DNA of 41,211 nt from CAYJRR01 sp964372275 [NCBI: uncultured bacterium] (GTDB lineage Bacteria > CAYJRR01), in contig CAYJRR010000023.1 in assembly GCA_964372275.1 (NCBI GenBank), positions 1-41,211 of the forward strand, written 5' to 3'. Position numbers and translations under genes: made by a program. The notes under the pieces were generated by a model. It had not been told where the DNA came from and did no database searches. It saw nothing but the letters and a program-made list of their open reading frames with translations. Shown here one piece after another: positions 7,788 to 17,356 of this stretch (the stretch's first letter is position 1; every line of letters begins with the position of its first letter).

Positions 7788-9671
7788 GTGGCGGTTCTGC
7801 TGGCGCTGTTCGGTCCGAAGCGGGGGGTGCGCCTCGAGCTCGAGGAGGCCCTCACGGTGGGGCGATCCTCCGCCTGCGGCCTGCAGCTGCTCGACGAGAA
7901 GGTGTCGCGCGAGCACTGCCGGTTCCGGGTGGCGAACGGTCCGGTGACCGTCGAGGACCTCGGCTCCCAGAACGGGACGTTCGTCAACGGGGAACGCCTC
8001 TCCGAGGCGCGGACGCTCGGCCCCGGGGACGAGATCGCGGTCGGCGATTCGCTGTTCGTGCTCGACGGCGAGATCGACGTCGCCGCGGCGCGGTTCGGCG
8101 AGGCGACGTTGGTGGTCGCCCCGTCCCCCGCGCCGTCCCTGGCCTCCGTCGATTCCGCCGGCGCCGTACCGGACGGCTCGGTCGAGGCGATTCGGTCACT
8201 CACCGAATCGTTGGCGGCGGCCGCCGACCTCGAGACCGCCGCCCGCGCGATGCTCCAGGCGGTCGACCTCGCGTTGCGGCCCGACCGGGCCTTCGTCCTC
8301 CGCTGGGACGCGGCGAGGCGGTCGGCGACGCCGCTGGTGGGCAAGAGCGACGGCGCGGCGGTCTCGGTCTCCCGCACCGTCCTGGAACGGGCGGCGGCCG
8401 AGCGGCGCGCGCTGGCGGTCGAGGACGCGGTCGAGGATCGCAGCCTCAAGGAGGCCAAGAGCGTCGTTCGCCACAAGCTCCGATCGGTAATCGTCGCCCC
8501 AATCGTGGCCCGCGGCGCGAAGGGTTCCGGTGATGCGGTGGAGGGGTTCCTCCACGCCGACCGGCAACAGCCCCGATACGGCGCCGCGGAGGCGGCGTTG
8601 CTCGGCGCGTTCGCCGCCGTGGCGGCCCTGCGCGGCCTCGAGCCGGGCGAGGCCGGTCGGGGGCCGGCGCGGATCCGTCCGGCGGCGGGCGCGCGTCCGG
8701 TCGGCGAGAGCGCCGCGATGCGCGAGATCCTTCGCGCCGCTGCCGCCGCCGCCGCCGTCCCCTCCACCGTTCTCGTCACCGGGGAGAGCGGCACCGGGAA
8801 GGAGGAGATCGCGCGCTTCGTCCACGAGAGCGGCGCGCGCGCCGGGCGCCCCGTCGTCGCGGTCAACTGCGGCGCGCTGCCCGAGTCGCTCGCCCACAGC
8901 GAGCTGTTCGGCCACGAGCGTGGCGCCTTCACCGGCGCGAACGGCCCGCGCGAGGGGCTGGTGGAGGCGTCCGACGGCGGGACGTTGTTCCTCGACGAGG
9001 TGGGCGAGCTGTCGGCCTCGGCGCAGGTCAAGCTGCTGCGCGTGCTGCAGGAACGGGCCTTCTACCGCGTCGGTTCGGCGGTGCCCCGGCGCGTCGACCT
9101 GCGGGTCATCGCCGCGACCCACCGCGATCTGGAGAAGGCGATCGCGGGCGGGACGTTCCGCGAGGATCTCTACTACCGGATCAACGTGCTGCGCCTCCAC
9201 CTGCCCCCGCTGCGCGATCGGTTGGAGGACCTGCCGGTCCTGGCCCGGGCGTTGCTTGAGAGGATCTGCGTGACGCTCGGACGCCGTGAGCCGGGTCTGT
9301 CCGACGGGGCGCTGTCGCTCCTCGCCTGCCAATCGTGGCCCGGGAATGCGCGCGAGCTGTCGAACGTCCTGGAGAGGGTGATGGTCCATCGCGCCGCCAC
9401 CGACACCAGCCCCGTCGACGAGCGCGAGGTCGCGGCGGCGTTGTCGCGCGGCCCCACCCGTCCGCCGGTCGTCCCCGGTTCGGCCACCCGCACCGAGACG
9501 ACGGCGCTCGCCGACAAGGTCTCGCGCCTGGAGAAGGAGGAGATCGTCGCGGCGCTGAAGCGCGCGCGCGGGATCAAGTCGCGTGCCGCCGAAGCGCTGG
9601 GGATCAGCCGGCCGACGCTCGACAAGAAGATCGCCGACTTCGGGATCGACCTCTGGCGGGAGGAGCGATGA
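7788..9671 (+). CDS. FHA-GAF-type sigma-54-dependent transcriptional activator
   Basis: 627 residues. Residues 1-95 form an FHA domain (VGRSSACGLQLLDEKVSREHC, DLGSQNGTFVNG), which binds phosphothreonine peptides. About 130-290 looks like a GAF sensor (DRAFVLRWD, SVIVAPIV). About 305-530 is the AAA+ sigma-54 activator domain: Walker A GESGTGKEE, GAFTGAN loop that contacts sigma-54, Walker B TLFLDEVGEL, then LYYRINV and WPGNARELSN. The C-terminus carries a Fis-type helix-turn-helix (SRAAEALGISRPTLDKKI). The start at GTG 7788 is chosen because the FHA begins directly after it and a -10 box sits 6 nt upstream. The last codons overlap the kinase gene (ATGA), so the kinase probably phosphorylates this activator or an FHA ligand. 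Confidence 0.93.
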   Translation: MAVLLALFGPKRGVRLELEEALTVGRSSACGLQLLDEKVSREHCRFRVANGPVTVEDLGSQNGTFVNGERLSEARTLGPGDEIAVGDSLFVLDGEIDVAAARFGEATLVVAPSPAPSLASVDSAGAVPDGSVEAIRSLTESLAAAADLETAARAMLQAVDLALRPDRAFVLRWDAARRSATPLVGKSDGAAVSVSRTVLERAAAERRALAVEDAVEDRSLKEAKSVVRHKLRSVIVAPIVARGAKGSGDAVEGFLHADRQQPRYGAAEAALLGAFAAVAALRGLEPGEAGRGPARIRPAAGARPVGESAAMREILRAAAAAAAVPSTVLVTGESGTGKEEIARFVHESGARAGRPVVAVNCGALPESLAHSELFGHERGAFTGANGPREGLVEASDGGTLFLDEVGELSASAQVKLLRVLQERAFYRVGSAVPRRVDLRVIAATHRDLEKAIAGGTFREDLYYRINVLRLHLPPLRDRLEDLPVLARALLERICVTLGRREPGLSDGALSLLACQSWPGNARELSNVLERVMVHRAATDTSPVDEREVAAALSRGPTRPPVVPGSATRTETTALADKVSRLEKEEIVAALKRARGIKSRAAEALGISRPTLDKKIADFGIDLWREER

Positions 9672-11257
9672 GCTTCCTCTGTCCGGCCTGCCGCACGCCG
9701 ATCCCGGCGGGGGCCGCGTCGGTCGTCACCTGCTCCGCCTGCTCCGCCGAGGTCGATCTCTCGCGCGCGGGGACCGCCGCCGGCCGGCCGCGGTTCGTGC
9801 CAGAGGCCGACCGCACCGGCTCGGTGGTCGGCGGGTTCACGCTCGATCGCCGCGTCGGCGCCGGCGGGATGGGCACGGTCTACCGCGCGCGCGCGGCCGA
9901 CGGTTCGCCGGCGGCGGTGAAGTTCCTGAGCCCGGCGCTGGCGGGCGAGCCCGACGTCGTCGCCCGCTTTCACCGGGAGGTGAAGCTGCTCCGGTCGCTC
10001 GACCATCCGGCGATCGTGCGCGTGCTGGATTCGGGGGAGGAGGACGGCGTCCCGTGGTTCGCGATGGAGTTCGTCGACGGCCGCGATCTGCGCGCACGCC
10101 TCGCCGAGGGGCGTCCGGGGGCCGAGGAGGTGGAGCGCCTCTTCGGCCGGCTCCTGGAGGCGCTGCAGGCGGTGCACGCGCACGGCGTCGTGCACCGCGA
10201 CCTGAAGCCGGCGAACGTGCTCCTGTCGAACGACGGTGCGAAGCTCGCCGACTTCGGGATCGCCCGCCCCGATCCTTCCGCCGGATCGAACGCGACGCGG
10301 CTCACCGAGACGGCGGCGATCGTCGGCACCTTCCCCTACATGTCCCCCGAACAGCGCGCGGGCGAGCCGACCGACAGCCGCTCCGACCTCTTCTCGGTCG
10401 GGGTGATGCTCTACGAAGCGCTCACCGGCCGGCTGCCGCACGGCGCGTTCGCGCCGCCGTCGGCGGTCGACCGGCGATGGGCCAAAGCGCTCGACGCCGT
10501 CGTCTCGCGCCTGTTGCAGCCGGATCCGGCGGCGCGATATCCGTCCGCCGCCGACGCGGCGCGCGCGCTGCGGACGGCGTTGCGCCCGTCGGCGTCGCCG
10601 CGAACCGTGCTGCTCGGGGGCGCCGCCGCCGCGGCGCTGCTCGCGGTCGTCTTCGTCGGATCGCGCGGCCTGTTGCCGGACGGATCGACGGGACGGGCGC
10701 CGAGCCGGGCGGCCGCACCGCCCCCGGGCGCCGCGGCGGACACGGAACGATCACCGAACGAATTCGACGCGCAGACGGTCGCCGCCGCGCAGAACGTCGC
10801 CGCGGCGTCGATCGCGCGACCCGACGAACCGAACGCGCCGCCGGACCAGACGCGCGAGGCGAACGTCGTGGCGCAGCTCGAGTCGAAGGCGAAGGTCGGG
10901 GCGGACGAGACGCCGATGCGGACCTCGTGCGACCCGACGCCGGTCCATCGGGAGCCGTCCGACGAGAGCCCCGTGGTCGCGTCCCTCCCGCCGGGAACGG
11001 CCGTCTTGCGATTGAAGACCTACCGCCGGTTCGCCGAATGGCTCCGGTTCGGCCTCGGCACGGCGGCGGGGGCGCCGGAGACCCGCCCCGCGCAGAAGGT
11101 CTTGGCCCCCTCGAGGTCGAAGGGCCTCGGCAGCTCGGTCGGCGCGAAGTCGACCCCCAGCCGCGCGTGGTATCTCGTCCGCTTCGACAAGAAGGGCAGC
11201 GGTTGGATCGACGAGCGCTGCGCCTCCCCTGCATCGGCCTCCAAGGTGGCCCTGTAA
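9668..11257 (+). CDS. Transmembrane Ser/Thr protein kinase with zinc ribbon and SH3-like tail
   Basis: 529 residues. Residues 5-25 form a CPAC...CSAC zinc ribbon. The Hanks-type kinase domain spans about 57-305: glycine loop VGAGGMGTVY, Lys85 (AAVKFL), Glu in the FHREVKLL helix, HRDLKPANV with catalytic Asp178, DFG Asp195, GTFPYMSPEQ and DLFSVGVMLYEALTG. A transmembrane segment lies at 312-331. The exported part has an Ala/Pro linker and a C-terminal SH3b-like domain (TPVHREPSDESPVVASLPPGT ... GWIDERC), a fold that often binds peptidoglycan. The enzyme would sense the envelope outside and phosphorylate proteins inside. ATGA overlap with the FHA activator gene suggests they are partners. A terminator follows at 11288. 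Confidence 0.93.
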   Translation: MSFLCPACRTPIPAGAASVVTCSACSAEVDLSRAGTAAGRPRFVPEADRTGSVVGGFTLDRRVGAGGMGTVYRARAADGSPAAVKFLSPALAGEPDVVARFHREVKLLRSLDHPAIVRVLDSGEEDGVPWFAMEFVDGRDLRARLAEGRPGAEEVERLFGRLLEALQAVHAHGVVHRDLKPANVLLSNDGAKLADFGIARPDPSAGSNATRLTETAAIVGTFPYMSPEQRAGEPTDSRSDLFSVGVMLYEALTGRLPHGAFAPPSAVDRRWAKALDAVVSRLLQPDPAARYPSAADAARALRTALRPSASPRTVLLGGAAAAALLAVVFVGSRGLLPDGSTGRAPSRAAAPPPGAAADTERSPNEFDAQTVAAAQNVAAASIARPDEPNAPPDQTREANVVAQLESKAKVGADETPMRTSCDPTPVHREPSDESPVVASLPPGTAVLRLKTYRRFAEWLRFGLGTAAGAPETRPAQKVLAPSRSKGLGSSVGAKSTPSRAWYLVRFDKKGSGWIDERCASPASASKVAL

Positions 11258-11287
11258 AGCCCCTTTACGGACCGCCGTCGGGCCGGG

Positions 11288-11316
11288 GCGCGGTGGCCGG
11301 AACCGCCGGCGCTTTT
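11288..11316 (+). terminator. Rho-independent terminator after kinase gene
   Basis: Stem GCGC-GGTGG pairing with CCGCC-G-GCGC (one bulged G, one wobble), loop CCGGAA, followed directly by TTTT at 11313-11316. It separates the FHA/kinase unit from the gene starting at 11387. Confidence 0.6.
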
Positions 11317-11386
11317 CGTTGTCGGTGGCGGGTACGCCCCGTGCTCCGGGAGCGGGTAGCGCCTCGACGGCGCGAAGGAGGTCCCC

Positions 11387-11779
11387 ATGGCCGATCGCTC
11401 GATTCGCCGTTTCGTGGTCGTCGGATGCGCCGCGCTCGTCTTCGGTTCGCTCGCCGTCACGGAGAAGGCGTTCGCCTGCGCCGCGTTGGAGCCGGCGCTC
11501 GTCCCGACGCGGATGCTGGTCCAGGCTCGCCGTGATCTCCTCGCCGGACGGACCGCGGTCGCGCGCGAGAAGGCGCGGTCGATCCTGCGGGACGATCCGC
11601 AGCAGGTCGGCGCGAAGGTGATCCTGGCGATCGCGCTCTGGCGCGAATCGGAACGGGAGTCGGCGATCGAGGAGGTCCGCGGGGCGTACCGGATCGACGC
11701 CAAGGCGACCGACGCCGAGCTCGATCGCGTCGACGCCGTGACCGGCGCCCGCGACCTCCGCAAGGCGGTCGAGGTCTAG
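11387..11779 (+). CDS. Small exported TPR-like protein
   Basis: 130 residues. Very good Shine-Dalgarno (GAAGGAGGT) just upstream of ATG 11387. The N-terminus MADRSIRRFVVVGCAALVFGSLAVTEKAFA is a Sec signal peptide with likely cleavage after AFA. The mature chain is helical. ARRDLLAGRTAVAREKARSILRDDPQQVGAKVILAIALWRESERESAIEEVRGAY is TPR-like (about two repeats). There is a Cys immediately after the signal. It starts a plus-strand set with the tetraheme cytochrome (5-base gap), so it may be a periplasmic partner of that protein. No specific function recognised. Confidence 0.75.
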   Translation: MADRSIRRFVVVGCAALVFGSLAVTEKAFACAALEPALVPTRMLVQARRDLLAGRTAVAREKARSILRDDPQQVGAKVILAIALWRESERESAIEEVRGAYRIDAKATDAELDRVDAVTGARDLRKAVEV

Positions 11780-11784
11780 CGTCC

Positions 11785-13098
11785 GTGCGATACGCGTTCG
11801 CCCTGCTGCTCGGCGTCGCCGCCGTCGGGGGTTCTGGCAAGCCGGCCGCCGACGACGACGCGTTGCGGGCGCGCGGGGCGGCGCTGTTCGACGCCTTCGA
11901 GTGCGGGCACTGCCACACCGCGGTGGGGCGTGCGCCGCACGCGGATCGCGGACGCTCCTGTTCCGGCTGCCACGCCTGGATCGCCGCGAGCCGCTACGAC
12001 GGCTTCGAGCGCGCGCGTGGACGCGAGACCTTTCGCGATTGGGACGCCGCAGTGCGGAACGTGGAGAGCTACCTCGCCGTCCCCGACCTCGCCGCCGCCG
12101 GGGCGAGGCTCGATCGCCGTTGGATCGCCCGTTACCTGCGCGACCCCTACCAGATTCGACCGGGTCTGAAGGAGTCGATGATCCGCGCCCCACTCGGGGA
12201 CGGGGACGCGGAGGCGCTCGCGGCGTTCCTCGGATCGTCGCGCCCGGCGCGGACCGGAAAGGCGGCCGCGGCGGCGGCGATTCCGGTCTCCACGGCGGCG
12301 TCCGACCTCGCCGAAGGGGAACGCCTCTACGCCGCCGCCGGCTGTGCGAGCTGCCACGCCTTCGGCCGGCGCGCGCCGTCCCCGGGGGTGCCGGCCGCCC
12401 CCGATCTCGCCCATGCCCGCAATCGGATGCGCCCCGCCGACATCGCCGCGTTCATCGCCGATCCGGCGGCCTTCGGCGGGCGCGTGACGATGCCCGACCA
12501 CGACCTCTCTCCGCGCGATGCGGCGCGGCTGCGCGACTTCCTCGTCGGAGCGCCGCTCGACCCCCCCGCACCCGCCGAATTCGCCGCCCGTCCGTCCGAC
12601 GCGCGTCCCGCGGTGGACGGCCCGCGCTTTGCGCTCCCTGGGGGGCTCCCCCCGGCCCCCCTGCCGCTGCTCGCGCGACCGGTCGGGTGGGACGAGGTGT
12701 CGGCGCGCGTCTTCTCCAGGACCTGCGTCCACTGCCACCTCTCGCCGGAACGGAACGCCGGCGACGGCGGGGCCGGGAACACCGGCGGACTCGGCTTCCG
12801 CGGTGTCGGCCTGGAGCTCGACACCTGGGAGGGTGCGCGGCGGGGCGCGATCGGCGCGGACGGACGACGGCGCTCGATCCTCGACCCCGATCCGGTCACC
12901 GGCGAACCGCCGCTGCGAACCCGCCTGCGCGCGCGGGCGCACGAGTGGACCCGCGAGCGGTCCCCCACCCGGTCGGATCCCCCGAGCGCGGCCCCTCTCG
13001 GAATGCCGCTCGGGCTCGCGCCGCTTTCGCCCGAGGAGATGCAGCTGGTCGAAACCTGGCTGGCGCAAGGGGCGCCGCGCGGCGGAGCGGTCCGGTGA
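11785..13098 (+). CDS. Exported tetraheme cytochrome c
   Basis: 437 residues, GTG start. Four CxxCH heme c attachment sites: CGHCH (40-44), CSGCH (59-63), CASCH (187-191) and CVHCH (314-318). The first two are close together and look like a diheme pair. The region around 175-255 (GERLYAAAGCASCHAFG ... VTMPDHDLSPRDAARLRDFL) matches a class I cytochrome c domain with a Met ligand candidate in TMPDHDL. The N-terminal signal is short and weak (MRYAFALLLGVAAVGG). Expected to be periplasmic and to carry electrons; the partner oxidase or reductase is not in the window. It overlaps the L,D-transpeptidase gene by 4 nt (GTGA), a curious pairing of redox and cell-wall functions. Confidence 0.88.
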   Translation: MRYAFALLLGVAAVGGSGKPAADDDALRARGAALFDAFECGHCHTAVGRAPHADRGRSCSGCHAWIAASRYDGFERARGRETFRDWDAAVRNVESYLAVPDLAAAGARLDRRWIARYLRDPYQIRPGLKESMIRAPLGDGDAEALAAFLGSSRPARTGKAAAAAAIPVSTAASDLAEGERLYAAAGCASCHAFGRRAPSPGVPAAPDLAHARNRMRPADIAAFIADPAAFGGRVTMPDHDLSPRDAARLRDFLVGAPLDPPAPAEFAARPSDARPAVDGPRFALPGGLPPAPLPLLARPVGWDEVSARVFSRTCVHCHLSPERNAGDGGAGNTGGLGFRGVGLELDTWEGARRGAIGADGRRRSILDPDPVTGEPPLRTRLRARAHEWTRERSPTRSDPPSAAPLGMPLGLAPLSPEEMQLVETWLAQGAPRGGAVR

Positions 13099-13748
13099 TC
13101 CCCGCGCGACGTCGCCTTCTTCGTGCGGCGCTCGGGATCGTCGCCATCGCCCGGGGAGTCGCGGCCGCGCTCGTCGGCCCGCCGGCGCGGCGGGCGTTCG
13201 CCGCGCCCACGGCGGATCGCCTCGCGGCCGCGCGCGGGCGGATCGTGGCGGCGTCCGCGGCGCGCACGCGAGCGTTTCCCCTCGCCGCTCCACGGGTCGT
13301 CGTGCGGAAGGCGGAGCGCGCGCTGATCCTCTACGACGGCGAGGCCGAGATCGCGCGCTACCCGATCGCGCTCGGGCTGTCTCCCGTGGGTCACAAGCAG
13401 CGGCAAGGTGACAACCGCACCCCGGAAGGGTCGTACGCCGTCTGTTACCGGAACCCGGCCTCGGCGTTCCATCTCTTCCTCGGGCTCAACTACCCGAACG
13501 GCGCGGATGCCCGGGCCGGGCGCGGCGACGGCCGGATCGACGCCCGGACCGCGCGCCGCATCGAAGAGGCGATCGCGGCGAAGCGCCGCCCGCCGTGGGA
13601 GACGCCGCTCGGAGGGGCCGTCGGACTGCACGGCGGAGGGATCGGCTCCGACTGGACCTGGGGCTGCGTCGCCCTCGAGAACGGCGCGATCGAGGAGCTC
13701 TGGCACGCCTGCCCGCTCGGGACTCCGGTGGAGATCGTGCCCGGCTGA
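13095..13748 (+). CDS. L,D-transpeptidase (YkuD family), exported
   Basis: 217 residues from GTG 13095, which overlaps the cytochrome stop (GTGA). Basic N-terminus then a hydrophobic segment (LLRAALGIVAIARGVAAALVG) acts as signal or anchor. The YkuD catalytic domain covers about 70-215: KAERALILYDGEAEIARYPIALG, GDNRTPEGSYAVCYRN, then the active-site block LHGGGIGSDWTWGCVAL. That block holds the catalytic His (LHGG) and Cys (WGCVAL). Such enzymes make 3-3 peptidoglycan crosslinks or attach proteins to peptidoglycan. The variant DWTWGC motif is closest to ErfK/YafK-type members. The stop lies 1 base from the convergent minus gene. Confidence 0.9.
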   Translation: MIPARRRLLRAALGIVAIARGVAAALVGPPARRAFAAPTADRLAAARGRIVAASAARTRAFPLAAPRVVVRKAERALILYDGEAEIARYPIALGLSPVGHKQRQGDNRTPEGSYAVCYRNPASAFHLFLGLNYPNGADARAGRGDGRIDARTARRIEEAIAAKRRPPWETPLGGAVGLHGGGIGSDWTWGCVALENGAIEELWHACPLGTPVEIVPG

Positions 13749-13749
13749 G

Positions 13750-14274
13750 CTAACCGACGGGCAGCTCGTCGCGGCGCGGGAGCTTCACCGGGCGGGCCGG
13801 GGGGGCCTCGCCTCCGGGCTCGCGCGGGACGAGCTTGATCGGGACGACGTCGAATCCGTCGAGGCGAAGGCGCAGCTCGCGCTCACGGCGGTCGAGGTCC
13901 TCGAGTCGGGCGTCGTCGCGGAGCAGGCGGCGCGCCGATTCGAGCCGGAACAGCGCTCCGTCCAGGGCGATGCGCGCGTCGTCTCGTCGCGCCGCGGCGA
14001 TCTCGACCTCGGTTCGGCGAAGCAGCGCGTCGGCTTCGGTCACCGCCTGCGCGGCCTGCAGCCGTTGCAGCGGAATCGCCAGGCGCTCGGGGATCGTGCC
14101 GAGCGTGGGGGACGGCCGAGGGGCGCGGCGGCGCTCCGGGAGCGGGCGGACGAGCTCCGGCGCGCGCACCGGTCCATGGGCTGAAGCGACCGCCGTCGAC
14201 ACGGGGGCCGCCAGCAGCTTCAGATCGGCGGCCGACGCCAAGGTAGCCGCCGCGACGAACGTCTCGATCACCAT
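13750..14274 (-). CDS. Small exported helical protein, partner of the large protein upstream
   Basis: 174 residues, family not recognised. Start taken at ATG 14274 (MVIETFVAAATLASAADLKLL, short signal peptide); GTG 14286 would add four residues. A Pro/Arg-rich stretch (about 40-60) precedes a long charged helix with heptad-like spacing (about 65-130, Arg/Leu/Asp/Glu rich: RRTEVEIAAARRDDARIALDGALFRLESARRLLRDD). The tail is Pro-rich. It starts 13 bases after the stop of the large exported protein, so the two form a two-gene minus-strand operon. The same arrangement, in the opposite order, recurs at 23.9-26.3 kb. Confidence 0.65.
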   Translation of the reverse strand: MVIETFVAAATLASAADLKLLAAPVSTAVASAHGPVRAPELVRPLPERRRAPRPSPTLGTIPERLAIPLQRLQAAQAVTEADALLRRTEVEIAAARRDDARIALDGALFRLESARRLLRDDARLEDLDRRERELRLRLDGFDVVPIKLVPREPGGEAPPARPVKLPRRDELPVG

Positions 14275-14287
14275 CCTAACACCCACC

Positions 14288-16141
14288 CTACGAGGGGCGA
14301 TCCACCTTCGCGCGGAGCCCCTCGATCGTTTCCCGGGTCACCCCGCGATCGTGGTCGATCGTCGACGAGGCTTCCCAGAAGGAGAGCCTTCTACCAAGAG
14401 AAAAGGCGTTTTGGAAGCTTTCGAACGCCTCCCGTCCACCCTGGTTGTCGGCCCAGGCGTCGAACAGCTTGACCGCCGCCGCGAAGGCGCCGATCTCGTC
14501 GTCGCGGGTCGGGCGCCGCCCGTCGCGCGCCGCCTCGAACAGCACCATCTCGCGCAGAAGGCTGCCGGTGAGGGCGGTGTCGGAAAGGTGGCTGTAGGCG
14601 GCATTGACCCGCACCTTCACCACCTCGCGCCGGCCGTAGGGGCCGTCCTCCCGCACCCGTTCCAGCCGCGCCACCGGGCCGCCGGGGTCGGCGGGGGCCC
14701 AGCCGTCGGCGACGAACCGGTCGGCGATCCGTTCGAACGCCTCGCTGTAGGCCAGGATCCCGTTTGCCGCGCCGACGGCGTAGCCGATCTTCTCGCCGGA
14801 GAGGAGTCCGACCGGCGCGACGGGCGCGCGCGCGGCGACCGCGTGCGTCGAGGGCGGCTCGACCCGGCCGCAGTCGATGCCGGTGTCGTAGAGGTCGGGA
14901 ACGCCGTCGCGATCGGCGTCGACGTGGAGCAGCTTCCGCCGGTCGTCGGGCACCAGGTAGTTGTCCGGCTGCAGCTCGGTGACACGGTCGAGGCCGCGCC
15001 GGATCTGCGTCCAGGTCGCGCGGTTGGCGAGCTCCGCCAGCAACCGCTTCACCGCCCGCGGCGTGTCGGACATGTACTGCCCTTCGCGCGTGTAGATCCC
15101 GCCCAGTCGCGGATAGGCCGCTTCGATGCGCCCGGCGTTCACGTGGGACCGGCAGTTGGCGAGCAGGTAGACCTTGCGCGCATCGCGGTTCTCGGCGGCG
15201 CGGCGGATCGAGCGCGACAGCGAGCTGCCGTACTGCGAATGGAAGTTGAACACCTCCACCGCCGGCTCCTCCTTGTCCATGTCGCGGAAGATGTCGAAGT
15301 TGGCGGTCGAGCCGGCGTGCTCGTCGCGGACGCGGATCCGGAAGGTCACCGGCAGGAGGCGGCGCGCGGGGTCGTCCGGGGTGACGACGTGGTCGATCAC
15401 CAGATCGCGCCCGTCCCGGCGGATGGGGGAGCCGTGGAAGGCGTCGCGATAGAAGTCGAAGCGCCCCTCCCGGTCGGCGGAATGCACCACCACGTCGACG
15501 ACCGTGCGGCGGCCGTCGGCGCCGAAGAGGGAGGCGTAGTGAGGGGAGGACGGGAACTGCTCCTCGATCAGCCGCGCGGCGCGGGCCCGCTGGTCGGGGC
15601 GCATCGCGGAGGTGAGCCGGTCCAGGTTGAGCGCCCACTGCCGTCTCGCCGCCGGGTCCTCCTCCGCTTCGGCGGCGGCGAGCAGGCAGTCGAGGAAGTA
15701 GGCGAGATCGGCCGCGGCGCCCGGACGGGCCGAGGACCCCCGCTCGGCGGCCGCGGCGGTCGCGATCTCGCTCAGCACCATCGCCGCGTTGTAGCGGACT
15801 CGCGCGCGGTCGCAATCGCCGAGGAGGGACGGATCGCGCGCAACGGTGAGCAGCTTCGCGGCGAGCGCGCGGCGCGCGTCGAGGCCGAGCGCGGCCACGT
15901 GCGCGCGCACGGCGGCGGGATCGAGCGGCTCGGCCATCGGCGGCCGATCGGCATCGCCGCTTCCGATCGCGGCCTCCAGGTCGCGCACGAAACCGGCCAG
16001 GTCGCCGACCTCGGCGGCGCATCCCGGCGGGAGCGTCGCCTCCGTCGCACGGGCGTCCGGTTCGCCGGAGAGTCGCAGCGACGCGACGAGGATCGCCGCC
16101 GTCGTCGTCGCTCGCCGGTGGAACCGTCGCCCGCGGACCAT
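14288..16141 (-). CDS. Large exported protein with caspase-like His/Cys motif (paralogue 1)
   Basis: 617 residues. Start at 16141 follows a perfect GGAGGT 6 nt upstream; a longer frame to 16189 lacks this. Basic N-terminus and hydrophobic segment (TTTAAILVASLRLSG) suggest export. About 40-195 is helical (FVRDLEAA, AAKLLTVARDPSL, EEQFPSSPHYASLFGADG). About 205-290 is beta-rich (VTPDDPARRLLPVTFRIRV). About 295-335 carries VEVFNFHSQYG with His301 and KVYLLANCRS with Cys330, arranged like the dyad of clan CD peptidases. A Ca-loop-like DADRDGVPDLYDT occupies 408-420. The C-terminal motifs YSHLSDTAL and IDHDRGVTRET are shared with the paralogue at 23907. No known family is recognised; peptidase activity is inference. 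It is transcribed divergently from the MoxR gene. Confidence 0.75.
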   Translation of the reverse strand: MVRGRRFHRRATTTAAILVASLRLSGEPDARATEATLPPGCAAEVGDLAGFVRDLEAAIGSGDADRPPMAEPLDPAAVRAHVAALGLDARRALAAKLLTVARDPSLLGDCDRARVRYNAAMVLSEIATAAAAERGSSARPGAAADLAYFLDCLLAAAEAEEDPAARRQWALNLDRLTSAMRPDQRARAARLIEEQFPSSPHYASLFGADGRRTVVDVVVHSADREGRFDFYRDAFHGSPIRRDGRDLVIDHVVTPDDPARRLLPVTFRIRVRDEHAGSTANFDIFRDMDKEEPAVEVFNFHSQYGSSLSRSIRRAAENRDARKVYLLANCRSHVNAGRIEAAYPRLGGIYTREGQYMSDTPRAVKRLLAELANRATWTQIRRGLDRVTELQPDNYLVPDDRRKLLHVDADRDGVPDLYDTGIDCGRVEPPSTHAVAARAPVAPVGLLSGEKIGYAVGAANGILAYSEAFERIADRFVADGWAPADPGGPVARLERVREDGPYGRREVVKVRVNAAYSHLSDTALTGSLLREMVLFEAARDGRRPTRDDEIGAFAAAVKLFDAWADNQGGREAFESFQNAFSLGRRLSFWEASSTIDHDRGVTRETIEGLRAKVDRPS

Positions 16142-16337
16142 CTCGAACCTCCGTGGAAGGCCCTGATGCCCAAGCAACGCCGATGCCACGGACGCGCCGC
16201 ACCGGCGTCATCGAAGGGGTCGGAACAAAAGGCGTTTTCGGCCCGGAGTGGACGTTGGGGGCGGGATGGGGGGCCGGGGTGGAAGACGGCGCCCCGCACT
16301 TGGGGCGCCGATGTCGCCCGCGCTATAAGAACGGCGC
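16142..16337. promoter_or_regulatory. Divergent promoter region, MoxR operon and paralogue 1
   Basis: Plus strand: TTGGGG (16300-16305), 18-base spacer, TATAAG (16324-16329), then 8 nt to ATG 16338 with no Shine-Dalgarno, so a near-leaderless transcript is predicted. Minus strand: a strong CCACGGAGGT leader precedes 16141. An AAAAGGCGTTTT element (16227-16238) about 90 bases upstream of that gene resembles GAAAGGCGTTCC at 26407-26418, found at a similar distance upstream of the second operon of this family. Confidence 0.45.
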
Positions 16338-17345
<1,008 letters not shown>

Positions 17346-17356
17346 GGCCTTTCACG

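Noticed and set aside
14398-14412. AAAAGGCGTTTT at 14401-14412 as a third copy of the leader element
   Set aside because: It lies inside the coding sequence of paralogue 1 (residues within QNAFSL), far from a promoter, so is taken as chance.
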